Shown: positions 1-7,296 of the stretch, in pieces
Layout: each line of letters starts with the position of its first letter
How positions within the stretch are numbered: the stretch's first letter is position 1
Origin: Flavobacterium bernardetii
GTDB lineage: Bacteria; Bacteroidota; Bacteroidia; Flavobacteriales; Flavobacteriaceae
DNA: 64,000 bases
Reading direction: 5' to 3'
Assembly (NCBI RefSeq): GCF_011305415.1
Contig: NZ_JAANOQ010000001.1
Span: 395,534 to 459,533 of the forward strand
Translations under genes and position numbers: made by a program
Notes under the pieces: model-generated
Seen by the model: only the letters and a program-made list of their open reading frames with translations
Databases searched by the model: none
What the model was told of the DNA's origin: nothing

Positions 1-195
1 CACAGAAAAACCACAGGTTCTTTCACACTGCCAGATTATACTATTTTAAATTCTGCTTTATCTTATAATTCAGATAAATTTAATATCTCTTTAAAAGTAA
101 ACAACGTATTAAATGAGAAATATTACTCAGGTTGGTCGACTGTAACACCACAAAAATTACGCAGTTTAACAGCTGGTTTGACCTATAAATTTTAG
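1..195 (+). CDS. TonB-dependent receptor, C-terminal end (partial)
   Basis: Frame 1 is open from the window edge to the TAG at 193-195, giving 64 residues. They read as the last strands of an outer-membrane beta-barrel: a (N)VLNEKYYSG-type segment and a terminal LTAGLTYKF ending in Phe, as is usual for TonB-dependent siderophore receptors. The plug domain and most of the barrel lie outside the window. It precedes a PepSY membrane protein and another receptor, so it probably belongs to an iron-acquisition cluster. The substrate cannot be inferred from this fragment. Confidence 0.85.
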   Translation, partial: HRKTTGSFTLPDYTILNSALSYNSDKFNISLKVNNVLNEKYYSGWSTVTPQKLRSLTAGLTYKF

Positions 196-212
196 TCATC
201 ATACAAAAAATT

Positions 213-247
213 AAAAACACTCCTTAACCATTGGTTGAGGAGTTTTT
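213..247 (+). terminator. Rho-independent terminator after the partial receptor
   Basis: Hairpin with arms AAAAACACTCCTTAACC and GGTTGAGGAGTTTTT (one small bulge) and a T-run, 18 bases after the receptor stop. It is A-rich on the other side and could work in both directions. Confidence 0.75.
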
Positions 248-266
248 ATCATTTTAAATTAAAAAA

Positions 267-1436
267 ATGAAATTTAAAAAAGCTATAAAAAAAGTACATC
301 TTTGGTTAGGATTATCAACGGGTTTAATCGTTTTTATAATTTCAATTACAGGATCAATTTATGTGTTTCAGGAAGAAATTACGAATTATTTGCGAAAAGA
401 TGCGATATATCATACAACTCCAATTAGTAAAGAGCTAAAACCACTTTCTTTAAAAGTATTAGAAAAAAAAGTTGATGCCTTTACTAATGAGAAATATCCT
501 ATTCATTGGGTAAATGTACCTATTGATAAAAGTAGAAGTTATGTTTTTTATTACTATGAAAGAAATCCAAAAGGGTGGAATTTTTATGAAGAATATATCA
601 TTTATAAGTCGGTTTATGTCAATCCATTTACAGGTGAAATAAGAGGTGTTTATGATGAAACAACTGATTTTTTTAATATCATAAAATCCATTCATTTTAG
701 TTTTATGCTTAATACAGAATGGGGTACTTATGTGTGCGGAATTCCAACCTTAATTTTTGTTTTTATGCTCATTTCCGGAATTATTTTATGGTGGCCCAAA
801 AATAAAAAAGCAATAAGACAACGTTTTACATTCGATTGGAAAAAAGTTAAAGGTTGGAGACGAAAAAACTATGACGTACATAATATTTTTGGATTTTATG
901 CTTCATCTTTAGCTTTTGTTGTGGCGTTTACAGGATTATTTTATGCTTTTTTCTTTGTTCAAGCCATTTTGTATTTTGTGTTTTCTGGGGGAAGTACCAC
1001 CTATCCAGATTTTTCACATATTTCAACCAAAGCACCAATTGAAGTTAGAAATAATCATACTTTAGACAAAATTGGTCAAAAAGTAGAAGAATTATATCCC
1101 AATTCTTTTCAATATAGTTTAGATTTTGGTTATCCCCATTTAGATGATCATGAACATCCAAATTATGAGGTATTTGTAAAGCATCTTTCTTATTCATATC
1201 ATGTAAATCATAGTCTAATTTTTGATGAGAATTCAGGTGATTTATTACATCAACATTCTCATAAAGATAAAAATTTAGGAGAAAAAGCGATTGCTGCAAA
1301 TTACGATATTCATGTGGGTTCTATTTTCGGAATTTGGTCTAAAATTATTGCCATGTTACTTAGTTTGGTTTGTGCATCTTTACCTGTAACAGGTTTTTTA
1401 ATTTGGTGGGGAAGGAGAAATAAAACTTCAAAATAA
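267..1436 (+). CDS. PepSY-associated transmembrane protein
   Basis: 389 aa integral membrane protein of the PepSY_TM / iron-regulated membrane protein family. Four hydrophobic segments are visible, at roughly residues 12-34, 150-175, 205-240 and 352-382, with conserved His residues near their ends (KKVHLWLG at the first helix, VHNIFGF before the third). Large periplasmic loops lie between them. Such proteins are commonly encoded beside siderophore receptors and are proposed to act in reductive release or handling of siderophore iron at the inner membrane. Here it sits between two TonB receptors. It has its own terminator downstream. The exact role is inferred. Confidence 0.8.
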   Translation: MKFKKAIKKVHLWLGLSTGLIVFIISITGSIYVFQEEITNYLRKDAIYHTTPISKELKPLSLKVLEKKVDAFTNEKYPIHWVNVPIDKSRSYVFYYYERNPKGWNFYEEYIIYKSVYVNPFTGEIRGVYDETTDFFNIIKSIHFSFMLNTEWGTYVCGIPTLIFVFMLISGIILWWPKNKKAIRQRFTFDWKKVKGWRRKNYDVHNIFGFYASSLAFVVAFTGLFYAFFFVQAILYFVFSGGSTTYPDFSHISTKAPIEVRNNHTLDKIGQKVEELYPNSFQYSLDFGYPHLDDHEHPNYEVFVKHLSYSYHVNHSLIFDENSGDLLHQHSHKDKNLGEKAIAANYDIHVGSIFGIWSKIIAMLLSLVCASLPVTGFLIWWGRRNKTSK

Positions 1437-1443
1437 TGTGATG

Positions 1444-1478
1444 AAAACCGATTTATTTCTTTAAATCGGTTTTTTTTA
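1444..1478 (+). terminator. Rho-independent terminator after the PepSY protein
   Basis: AAAACCGATTTA / TTAAATCGGTTTT hairpin followed by eight T residues, directly after the stop codon. Confidence 0.85.
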
Positions 1479-1512
1479 TTTGATACTCTGATACTTACTA
1501 ATATTGTTTTTA

Positions 1513-1588
1513 TTTATTCTAAATAAACTTGTTTTTTTCATTTTTGCTTTTTACATTTGCACTGTTATTTTAAATTATTCTAAATAAA
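1513..1588 (+). promoter_or_regulatory. Siderophore-receptor promoter flanked by twin palindromic operators
   Basis: The 14-mer TTATTCTAAATAAA occurs at 1514-1527 and again at 1575-1588. Each contains an inverted repeat, TTTATT-CTA-AATAAA in the first and TTATT-CTA-AATAA in the second. Between them lies a Bacteroidetes-type promoter: TTG at 1529-1531, a 20-bp spacer and TACATTTG at 1552-1559. One palindrome abuts the -33 side and the other lies between the expected transcription start and the ATG at 1590. This layout suggests repression, plausibly by an iron-responsive regulator because the target is a siderophore receptor. The identity of the regulator is inference. Confidence 0.6.
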
Positions 1589-1589
1589 A

Positions 1590-3788
1590 ATGAAAAAATA
1601 TATAGTTTTACTAGCCGTGTTAGCAAATGCAAGTTTTTCTTTTGGACAAACTGAAAGTTCAAAAAATGATGTCGCATTAGAGATTGAAAATGATACTGTT
1701 AAAAAGAGAGGGCAGGTTATTGAAGAAGTTGTAGTTATTTCTAAATTACAAAAACAAGCCGTTAAAGTAGGAAAATCATCAATCAAAGCTTTAGATTTAC
1801 CACAAGCAACTGCAGTTATCGACAGAGCAACAATAGATCAACAACAAGTATTACGTTTGTCTGATGCTATAAAAAACGCAAATGGAATTTATGTTTCTGG
1901 AAATAGTACAGCCTCTGGAAACAATCAAGAAGAATTCGGTTCACGAGGATTTACATTTGGAGGTGGTAATACATTTAAAAATGGCGTTAGATTTAATGGT
2001 TCTTTACTTCCAGAATCGGCTTCATTAGAAAGTATTGAAATTTTAAAAGGGAGTTCTGCCTTATTGTTCGGAAATGTATCGCCAGGAGGAATTTTAAATT
2101 TATTAACTAAAAAACCTAAGTTTCAACAAGGTGGTGAAGTAAGTTTTAGAGTATCAGAATATGATTTTTTTAAACCTACAATTGATGTTTACGGAAGTGT
2201 GAATGAAAGTAACACAGCAGCTTACCGAGTTATTACAAGTTACGAAAAAGGAAATAGTTTTAGAGATGTTGTGAATAGTGAACGTTTTTATATTAACCCG
2301 TCTTTTCTTTTCCATTTATCAAACAAAACTACTTTATTAGTCGAAGGTGATTACTTAAAAGACTCTAGAACTCCAGATTTTGGTATTACTACAATAGATT
2401 ATAATATAGTTAATTTACCACGAAATACGTTTTTAAATTTCGATTGGGCAAAATTTAATAGTAAACAAGAAAGTGTAACTTCAACATTAACACATCAAAT
2501 AAATAGTGCTTGGCAAGTAAAAGGAATTTTATCTTACCAAGGTTATGATACTCATTTATTATCGAGTTTACGACCAAACAGTACAAATTTAGTTGCTGCA
2601 AATGGGGATTGGACACGTGGTGTGCAACAAGTACAAACAAGTCAGGATTATGCTTTGGCAGAAATTGATTTAACCGGTAATTTTAATACAGGAAATATTA
2701 AGCATACTTTACTTTTAGGTGTAGATGCGGATAGAAGTAGTACTAATACTTTAAATTATAAAAACATAACAAAATACGATAAAATTAATATTTTTAACCC
2801 AAGCGTAGTAACTAAATTAGCACCTTATGTAAATACAATTGTGCCAGAAATGGAAAAAAACACAACTGCCGATGCTCAAATTAAACGTGCCGGTTTTTAT
2901 GTACAAGATTTAGTAGAATTAACAAGTAAATTAAAAGTTTTAGCAGGTTTACGTTATAGTTATTTAGAAAATGAAACAAACACATTTTCATATTCAACCG
3001 TTGCACCTGTTCCAACTTTAACAAATGATAATGTAATTTCATCTAAATTAGGAATTGTGTTTCAGCCAACAAAAACAAACTCAATTTTCGCAAGTTATTC
3101 TGATTCATTTGTATTAAATACAGGTACTGATAAGTATTTAAACGCTTTACCAACTTCAACGATTAATCAGTATGAAGTAGGGGTGAAAAACGAATTGCTT
3201 AAAGGTCATTTATCGGCTAATGTTACAGGTTACGTTATCGATTATAGTAATTTAGCGCAAACTGATTTTTCTAATGCTAATACAAATACAAATATTAAAG
3301 AACTAGCTGGTGCCTATACAAGTAAAGGTGTAGAATTAGATATTACAGCAAATTTAAATAATTTTAAAGTATTGGCTGGTTACAGTTTTAACGAAACGAA
3401 ATACACAAGAAGTAATATTTATAATAAAGGTACACAACTGCGTTTTACTCCAAAAAACACAGCTAATACAAGTGTGTTTTATACTTTTGCAAACACAAAA
3501 TTAAAAGGATTAGAATTAGGAATTATCTCTTCTTACTTTGGTAAAATTTATGGTGGAAGATTAAGACCAAATAATGCTGTAACGCAAGCAGAAAAAGATA
3601 GAAAACCAATACCGGTTAACGGGTTTTTACAATTTGATGCATCTGTTGGTTACACTATAAAATCATTATCTATTAGAGCAAAATTATCTAATTTAGGAAA
3701 CGTAACTAGTTATTATGTTTACGATGACAATACAGTTACTCCAATTGCACCAAGAATGATTTCAACTTCTGTTTCATACAAGTTTTAA
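1590..3788 (+). CDS. TonB-dependent siderophore receptor
   Basis: 732 aa outer-membrane receptor resembling the FhuA/FecA siderophore-receptor class. A signal peptide ends in FSFGQ near residue 20. The TonB-box region is around IEEVVVISK (about 50), the plug domain about 65-185 (including the SIEILKGSSALLFGNVSPGG motif), and a 22-strand-type barrel runs to the C-terminal aromatic residue (SVSYKF). It imports ferric siderophores with TonB/ExbBD energy; the ligand is not predictable. The ATG at 1590 follows the second operator palindrome directly. It is followed by a terminator and a small PepSY-like protein, consistent with an iron-uptake unit. Confidence 0.92.
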   Translation: MKKYIVLLAVLANASFSFGQTESSKNDVALEIENDTVKKRGQVIEEVVVISKLQKQAVKVGKSSIKALDLPQATAVIDRATIDQQQVLRLSDAIKNANGIYVSGNSTASGNNQEEFGSRGFTFGGGNTFKNGVRFNGSLLPESASLESIEILKGSSALLFGNVSPGGILNLLTKKPKFQQGGEVSFRVSEYDFFKPTIDVYGSVNESNTAAYRVITSYEKGNSFRDVVNSERFYINPSFLFHLSNKTTLLVEGDYLKDSRTPDFGITTIDYNIVNLPRNTFLNFDWAKFNSKQESVTSTLTHQINSAWQVKGILSYQGYDTHLLSSLRPNSTNLVAANGDWTRGVQQVQTSQDYALAEIDLTGNFNTGNIKHTLLLGVDADRSSTNTLNYKNITKYDKINIFNPSVVTKLAPYVNTIVPEMEKNTTADAQIKRAGFYVQDLVELTSKLKVLAGLRYSYLENETNTFSYSTVAPVPTLTNDNVISSKLGIVFQPTKTNSIFASYSDSFVLNTGTDKYLNALPTSTINQYEVGVKNELLKGHLSANVTGYVIDYSNLAQTDFSNANTNTNIKELAGAYTSKGVELDITANLNNFKVLAGYSFNETKYTRSNIYNKGTQLRFTPKNTANTSVFYTFANTKLKGLELGIISSYFGKIYGGRLRPNNAVTQAEKDRKPIPVNGFLQFDASVGYTIKSLSIRAKLSNLGNVTSYYVYDDNTVTPIAPRMISTSVSYKF

Positions 3789-3817
3789 TAAAGTTAGTTT
3801 AATACAATTAGTTCAGT

Positions 3818-3856
3818 AATAAAAGGAACATAATTAATTTATATGTTCCTTTTATT
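3818..3856 (+). terminator. Rho-independent terminator after the receptor
   Basis: AATAAAAGGAACAT / ATGTTCCTTTTATT is a perfect inverted repeat with a short AT loop, 30 bases after the receptor stop. Confidence 0.8.
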
Positions 3857-3882
3857 TAATCAAAAACATTAATTATTTACCT

Positions 3883-4428
3883 ATGCAATTTAATAAAAGA
3901 AACATTCACAGGGATTTAGGTTATTTTTATGTAGGTTTAATTATTTCATTTGCTTTTTCAGGAATTTTAATGAATCATAGAGAACATTGGCATCCAGAAA
4001 AATATACAACGGAGACGAAAAGCATAACTGTTAAACTTCCTGAAGAAAGTCAAATTACGGAAGAATATGCGGAAAATCTTGGTAAAGAATTGGGTATTGA
4101 TGATAAAATACGTCGTCATAATGTGAAGAAAGGAACGTTTAAAATCTCTTTTGAAAAACACGATGTAGAAATCGATATGGAAACGGGAAAAGGTGAAATT
4201 GTTGCCTTTAACAAAACGCCAATTATTAGTCAGACTATGAAGTTGCACAAAAGCACTTCTAACTGGTGGATTTATTATTCAGATATTTTCGGAATTTCAT
4301 TAATTGCAATTGCATTTACTGGCGTTATCATGATAACACATGGTAAAAATACTTTCGCTCGTAGAGGTTGGAAATTAGCATTAGCAGGAATAATTATTCC
4401 GTTACTTGTTTTAATTTTTGTTGGATAA
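3883..4428 (+). CDS. Small PepSY-like membrane protein
   Basis: 181 aa. It resembles the short PepSY-associated membrane proteins found with siderophore receptors: an N-terminal helix with RNIHRDLGYFYVGLIISF followed by NHREHWHP, a soluble middle of about 85 residues, and two C-terminal helices around 125-150 and 160-180. His residues near the first helix parallel those in the larger PepSY protein at 267-1436. A role in iron release or reduction is inferred from context. Terminators on both sides suggest it is expressed separately. Confidence 0.7.
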   Translation: MQFNKRNIHRDLGYFYVGLIISFAFSGILMNHREHWHPEKYTTETKSITVKLPEESQITEEYAENLGKELGIDDKIRRHNVKKGTFKISFEKHDVEIDMETGKGEIVAFNKTPIISQTMKLHKSTSNWWIYYSDIFGISLIAIAFTGVIMITHGKNTFARRGWKLALAGIIIPLLVLIFVG

Positions 4429-4449
4429 ATTTTAAAGTTAGTTATATAA

Positions 4450-4487
4450 AAACACCATCTCGTTTTAAAATGAGATGGTGTTTTTTG
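4450..4487 (+). terminator. Rho-independent terminator
   Basis: AAAACACCATCTC / GAGATGGTGTTTTTT hairpin with a T-run, about 20 bases after the PepSY-like gene. It closes the iron-uptake block. Confidence 0.85.
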
Positions 4488-4560
4488 TTTTATGTTGTTT
4501 TTTCTTGAACAGATAAGTTGTCATAATTCATTTTTTGAATTGTATTAATGTTCTGCTTTG

Positions 4561-4595
4561 GTGCAGTAGTGGCTTGGTAAACGATTATTTTCTAA
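4561..4595 (-). other. Truncated half-copy of the cassette-boundary element
   Basis: AGTGGCTTGGTAAA followed by CGATTATTTTCTAA matches the left half of the full elements at 4960-5086 and 5874-6008 (both carry GATTATTTTCT). The right half is missing and the 21-bp repeat array begins 15 bases later. It looks like a broken copy interrupted by, or the seed for, the array. Confidence 0.45.
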
Positions 4596-4609
4596 TTCGT
4601 ATTATCAAG

Positions 4610-4903
4610 TTCCCGATGCGTTTTTAGAAGTTCCCGATACGTTTTTAGAACTTCCCGATACGTTTTTAGAACTTCCCGATGCGTTTTTAGAACTTCCCGA
4701 TACGTTTTTAGAACTTCCCGATGCGTTTTTAGATGTTGTCGGAACGTTTTTAGAAGTTGTCGGAGTGTTTTTAGATGTTGTCGGAACGTTTTTAGAAGTT
4801 GTCGGAGTGTTTTTAGACTTTGTCGGAACGTTTTTATAAGTTGTCGGAGTGTTTTTAGACTTTGTCGAGACGTTTTTAGAGTTTGTCGGAACGTTTTTAG
4901 AAC
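4610..4903 (+). repeat. Array 1: fourteen tandem 21-bp repeats
   Basis: Fourteen contiguous 21-bp units with no spacers. Units 1-6 carry the core CCCGATRCGTTTTTAGAA; units 7-14 carry TGTCGGARYGTTTTTAGA. GTTTTTA is invariant across the array. Units 7-12 alternate two variants (GGAACG and GGAGTG), so they form three 42-bp dimers. The array lies between converging genes (3883-4428 plus, 5099-5857 minus) inside a gene-free stretch of about 610 bases. The same family recurs inverted at 45761-45882. No coding function is evident: a TAG recurs every unit in one frame. Confidence 0.95.
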
Positions 4904-4959
4904 CTTTATTTGACTTTTATAATACGAATGTCTGTTAATACATGGTTCGTGAAATTAAA

Positions 4960-5086
4960 AGCCTAACGTTTGTGACTTGGTGATCTTCGGAACTGATTAT
5001 TTTCTAAAAAACATAAAATTTCTTGCTAGAAATAAACGTTAATTTACCACAAAAATTGCAATTGCGAGAAACGGCTTGAGGTGGCT
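4960..5086 (-). repeat. Cassette-boundary element A (attC-like imperfect palindrome)
   Basis: About 127 bp just 3' of the gene at 5099-5857. Its central ~70 bases are clearly related to element B (5874-6008): both have GATTATTTTCT, then TAAAATTTCTTGC, AGAAATAAACGT and AATTTAC. It holds a perfect small stem, ATTTCT (5018-5023) with AGAAAT (5028-5033). The outer ends AGCC (4960-4963) and GGCT (5083-5086) can pair. Read on the minus strand it ends in AACGTTAGGC, whose GTTAGGC fits the GTTRRRY consensus of integron attC sites. Function as a recombination site is inferred from architecture only. Confidence 0.55.
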
Positions 5087-5098
5087 GTTTTCCTTCTG

Positions 5099-5857
5099 TT
5101 AATAATATTCGTAGTGTCTATATTGAAATTCTTGTGCTCGTCTTAAATAAAAATTGTCTATAATTAGATTGCCAAGTTCGTCAACTATTTGAATTAGTTT
5201 TTTTGTTCGTTCAATCTTTTCTTGTCCTAATGTATTGAAGTCAATTTTACTTTCGTCTTCAATTAGTTGTCGCAATGATTTTATGTATAGTTCTTTTTGC
5301 TTTGTAATGTCGTACGTTTTGGAAACTTCATTAGTGGTTTTCGGTAACAAGTAAATTGAATATTCTGCATAACCTAAAATTCGACTGCTTTGATGTCCAA
5401 AGTATGTTCCGCCATATTCAAAGTGCTCAAATAATGAATTGATGTTTGAGTAAATATCTATAAGTTTTTGTCGTTGTGGAGCAAATTCTTTAACTCCATT
5501 TTTTTGTTTGAGAAAGTAAGCATACAAAACATAATAATTGTCTTGTCCAACTTCACTCCCAAATTCTTCTTTGTCATTGTCATTGAAATATGCTTGGTCT
5601 GGATTGACTGGATATTCTTTGAAAAATTCGGTGTGTTTATCAACAATGTTATTGAATTCAGCTTTTGCAAATTTTAGAGTGTCGCCAATTTCAGTTATAA
5701 TTAAAATAGTATCTTTTTTTGTGTAATATTTTGAATTGTCAACTTTTGAGTTTATGATTTCTGTTTTAGCAATAGGTGACTCCTCAACCTGTTTCGGATG
5801 ATTATTACAACTTAAAAGTCCAATTGTAATTGTTAGTATGTAAATTGTATTTTTCAC
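5099..5857 (-). CDS. Unknown lipoprotein in cassette-like setting
   Basis: 252 aa from the GTG at 5855-5857. I prefer this start to the upstream GTG at 5878 because it gives a clean lipoprotein signal peptide, MKNTIYILTITIGLLSC, with the lipobox Cys at 17, and because the upstream GTG is the arm of boundary element B. The remainder is hydrophilic and rich in Tyr, Asp and Glu, with no motif I recognise. It probably sits on the periplasmic face of a membrane. It has no visible promoter of its own and follows cbrC on the same strand, separated only by element B, so it is probably transcribed from the leader at 6593-6672. Function unknown. Confidence 0.7.
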   Translation of the reverse strand: MKNTIYILTITIGLLSCNNHPKQVEESPIAKTEIINSKVDNSKYYTKKDTILIITEIGDTLKFAKAEFNNIVDKHTEFFKEYPVNPDQAYFNDNDKEEFGSEVGQDNYYVLYAYFLKQKNGVKEFAPQRQKLIDIYSNINSLFEHFEYGGTYFGHQSSRILGYAEYSIYLLPKTTNEVSKTYDITKQKELYIKSLRQLIEDESKIDFNTLGQEKIERTKKLIQIVDELGNLIIDNFYLRRAQEFQYRHYEYY

Positions 5858-5873
5858 GGTCTCTTTTAAAATA

Positions 5874-6008
5874 GCCACTACGTTCCGGCGCTTGGCGAGG
5901 TTGCGAACTTCGTAACCGATTATTTTCTGTTAAAGATAAAATTTCTTGCGAGAAATAAACGTGAATTTACTTCAAAATTCGCAATCTTGCCAAATGCCTG
6001 TTGGTGGC
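5874..6008 (-). repeat. Cassette-boundary element B (attC-like imperfect palindrome)
   Basis: 135 bp filling the space between the two cassette-like genes. Outer arms GCCAC (5874-5878) and GTGGC (6004-6008) are complementary. Inside them, 5887-5909 and 5976-5998 pair over 23 positions with 18 identities; all five differences are transitions, so the single strand still folds using G.T or G.U pairs. The centre holds a perfect ATTTCT-TGCG-AGAAAT hairpin (5941-5956). The core matches element A. This size, position and imperfect symmetry are what attC sites of integron cassettes look like, although the core sequence is not a canonical attC. Confidence 0.6.
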
Positions 6009-6016
6009 AGTATTTA

Positions 6017-6535
6017 TTAGTCGCAATCAACGTGTAATCTGTGTTGTCCGCAATTCACACACTGAAATAAATAACCAACTAAACTTCCTTCTTTTGATAA
6101 GTGCTCTTTTATTATTTCTGGTTCGTATCCATTGTTTTCAATATCGTCATTTAATTCGTCTAACAACGGTTCAATTGTTTTAGCGTCTGCATAACTTAAT
6201 AATTTACAAGGTTGATTACAATGTGAAAGCCAAACTTCTTGTTGCCAACTTATATAACTTGGAGTTCTTTCGCTAATTTTTAGTAATAATTCCTCAGCAA
6301 TATTTTCAGAATTTTCAATTCCTGCATAATCGTTAAATTCTCCTTCAAACATTTCTGCCGCTTTTCCGTTTTCTATACACCAAGCACAGATATAATCAGG
6401 TTCTTCTTCGCTGTAAAATGAGCCGGTATATTTTAAGTTTCTATTTTCGTTACAACAAGAACAAATTCCGTCTTCTTTTTCAAAAACATCAAGTTCGTAT
6501 GCGTTTGGACTAAATTCAAATTTTGGTAACTCCAT
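6017..6535 (-). CDS. cbrC: CbrC family protein
   Basis: 172 aa, full length for the CbrC/UPF0167 family. The family pattern is plain: LPKFEFSPNAYELDVFE at the start, a CSCC cysteine pair near 25-28, YTGSFYS, a second pair in CAWCIENG near 50-53, RTPSYISWQQEVWLSHC in the middle, and a C-terminal GYLFQCVNCGQHRLHVD with CxxC. The cysteine pairs suggest metal binding. In E. coli CbrC is linked to tolerance of colicin E2; the molecular role is not established. It is the first gene behind the leader at 6593-6672 and is bounded 3' by element B. Confidence 0.85.
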   Translation of the reverse strand: MELPKFEFSPNAYELDVFEKEDGICSCCNENRNLKYTGSFYSEEEPDYICAWCIENGKAAEMFEGEFNDYAGIENSENIAEELLLKISERTPSYISWQQEVWLSHCNQPCKLLSYADAKTIEPLLDELNDDIENNGYEPEIIKEHLSKEGSLVGYLFQCVNCGQHRLHVDCD

Positions 6536-6592
6536 AAATATTTTTTTAAGTTTAGTTTTATTTTGCTTCGATTCTGCGATTTTCAGGTAATA

Positions 6593-6672
6593 TTGCCACC
6601 AACTCGTATATACACGCTACTTTATATCTCATATTCATCCAAGTTTATATTATATAGCGTTTTTCAAATATA
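6593..6672 (-). promoter_or_regulatory. Leader/promoter module of the cassette-like pair
   Basis: On the minus strand, TATATTTG (complement of 6665-6672) is a Bacteroidetes -7 element. It is followed by a hairpin with arms ACGCTA and TAGCGT (6655-6660 and 6614-6619) and then ACGAGTTGGTGGCAA (6607-6593), about 58 bases before the cbrC ATG. TTGGTGGCA is also the end of boundary element B. The same order (TATATTTGAAAA, a TATAGC-based hairpin, ACGAGTTRGTRGYAA) recurs upstream of the LRR-Roc gene at 40957-41045. Confidence 0.55.
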
Positions 6673-6688
6673 TTAATTTCTTTCCTTG

Positions 6689-6732
6689 AAACCTGTAGCA
6701 ATTTTATTTTATTTTTAAAATGCTACAGGTTT
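6689..6732. repeat. 12-bp inverted repeat of unknown role
   Basis: AAACCTGTAGCA (6689-6700) and TGCTACAGGTTT (6721-6732) are perfect complements around a 20-base AT-rich loop. It lies between the cassette leader and the terminator of the next gene. It lacks a T-run on either side, so it is not a convincing terminator. Confidence 0.6.
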
Positions 6733-6768
6733 ATAATTTCAATTCTTAAAAGGAAGAGTTGCTACAAA

Positions 6769-6806
6769 AAAAACACCTTCTCATTTTAAATTGAGAAGGT
6801 GTTTAT
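6769..6806 (-). terminator. Rho-independent terminator of the MliC-like gene
   Basis: AAACACCTTCTCA / TGAGAAGGTGTTT hairpin. Read on the minus strand it is followed by a run of T, and it lies about 25 bases after the stop at 6831. Confidence 0.8.
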
Positions 6807-6830
6807 CGTTTTGTGTTTTAATAGAGCTTA

Positions 6831-7175
6831 TTAATTTTTGAAAAGTGTTTTTCCGTTTTTTGTAAGTGCTACATTTTCTCCTTTTCCTCGTAATTCATAT
6901 TTGTCGTTTTTGTACCATATTCCTGAAGCTGGTTTTTGTCCCGCTAATTCAATTGTATCGCCTTTAAAATATAGAGTTGCAATATCTTTAGTATTGTTAA
7001 ATGACATTTCTAATTTATTTCCTTCTTTGTCTGTTGTGGTATTTGTAACTACATTATCTGCAGTTTTTTCTGCTTTTTCAGTGGTTTCACCAATTGTTTC
7101 TTGTTTTTGACTTTCTTTACAAGAGATTAAAAACAAACTTGAAAGCATAACGAGCGTTAAGATTTTATTTTTCAT
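6831..7175 (-). CDS. MliC-like lipoprotein (lysozyme-inhibitor fold)
   Basis: 114 aa lipoprotein: the signal peptide ends in LFLISC with lipobox Cys at 19, followed by a Glu/Thr-rich linker to about residue 45. The C-terminal 65 residues follow the MliC/PliC pattern: a strand with KLEMSFNNT, a segment LYFKGDTIELAGQ, then ASGIWYKNDKYELRGKGENV, which aligns with the SGxxY...xKGxxA motif that contacts the active site of C-type lysozyme. The usual Cys pair of MliC is not obvious. A likely role is protecting peptidoglycan from host lysozyme. Assigned by motif only. Confidence 0.65.
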   Translation of the reverse strand: MKNKILTLVMLSSLFLISCKESQKQETIGETTEKAEKTADNVVTNTTTDKEGNKLEMSFNNTKDIATLYFKGDTIELAGQKPASGIWYKNDKYELRGKGENVALTKNGKTLFKN

Positions 7176-7296
7176 AGTTTTATAATTTTAGAATGAATAA
7201 TTTGAACCCAAATTATCAAAAAGTATGCCCGAATTTTATAGTCTTATGAATTTTTTAATATTTAGGAAATGCTTTTAAAGAATCTAACAATTTTAT

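Noticed and set aside
4610..4903. Possible CRISPR array
   Set aside because: Units are contiguous 21-mers with no spacers and there are no cas genes in the window. The same holds for 32067-32402 and 45761-45882.
5858..5878. Upstream GTG (5878) as start of the cassette lipoprotein
   Set aside because: It would put seven charged residues before the signal peptide and would lie in the GTGGC arm of boundary element B; the GTG at 5857 gives a normal lipoprotein signal.
6689..6732. 12-bp inverted repeat as a transcription terminator
   Set aside because: No T-run on either side and it lies upstream of the cassette promoter; kept as an unexplained repeat.
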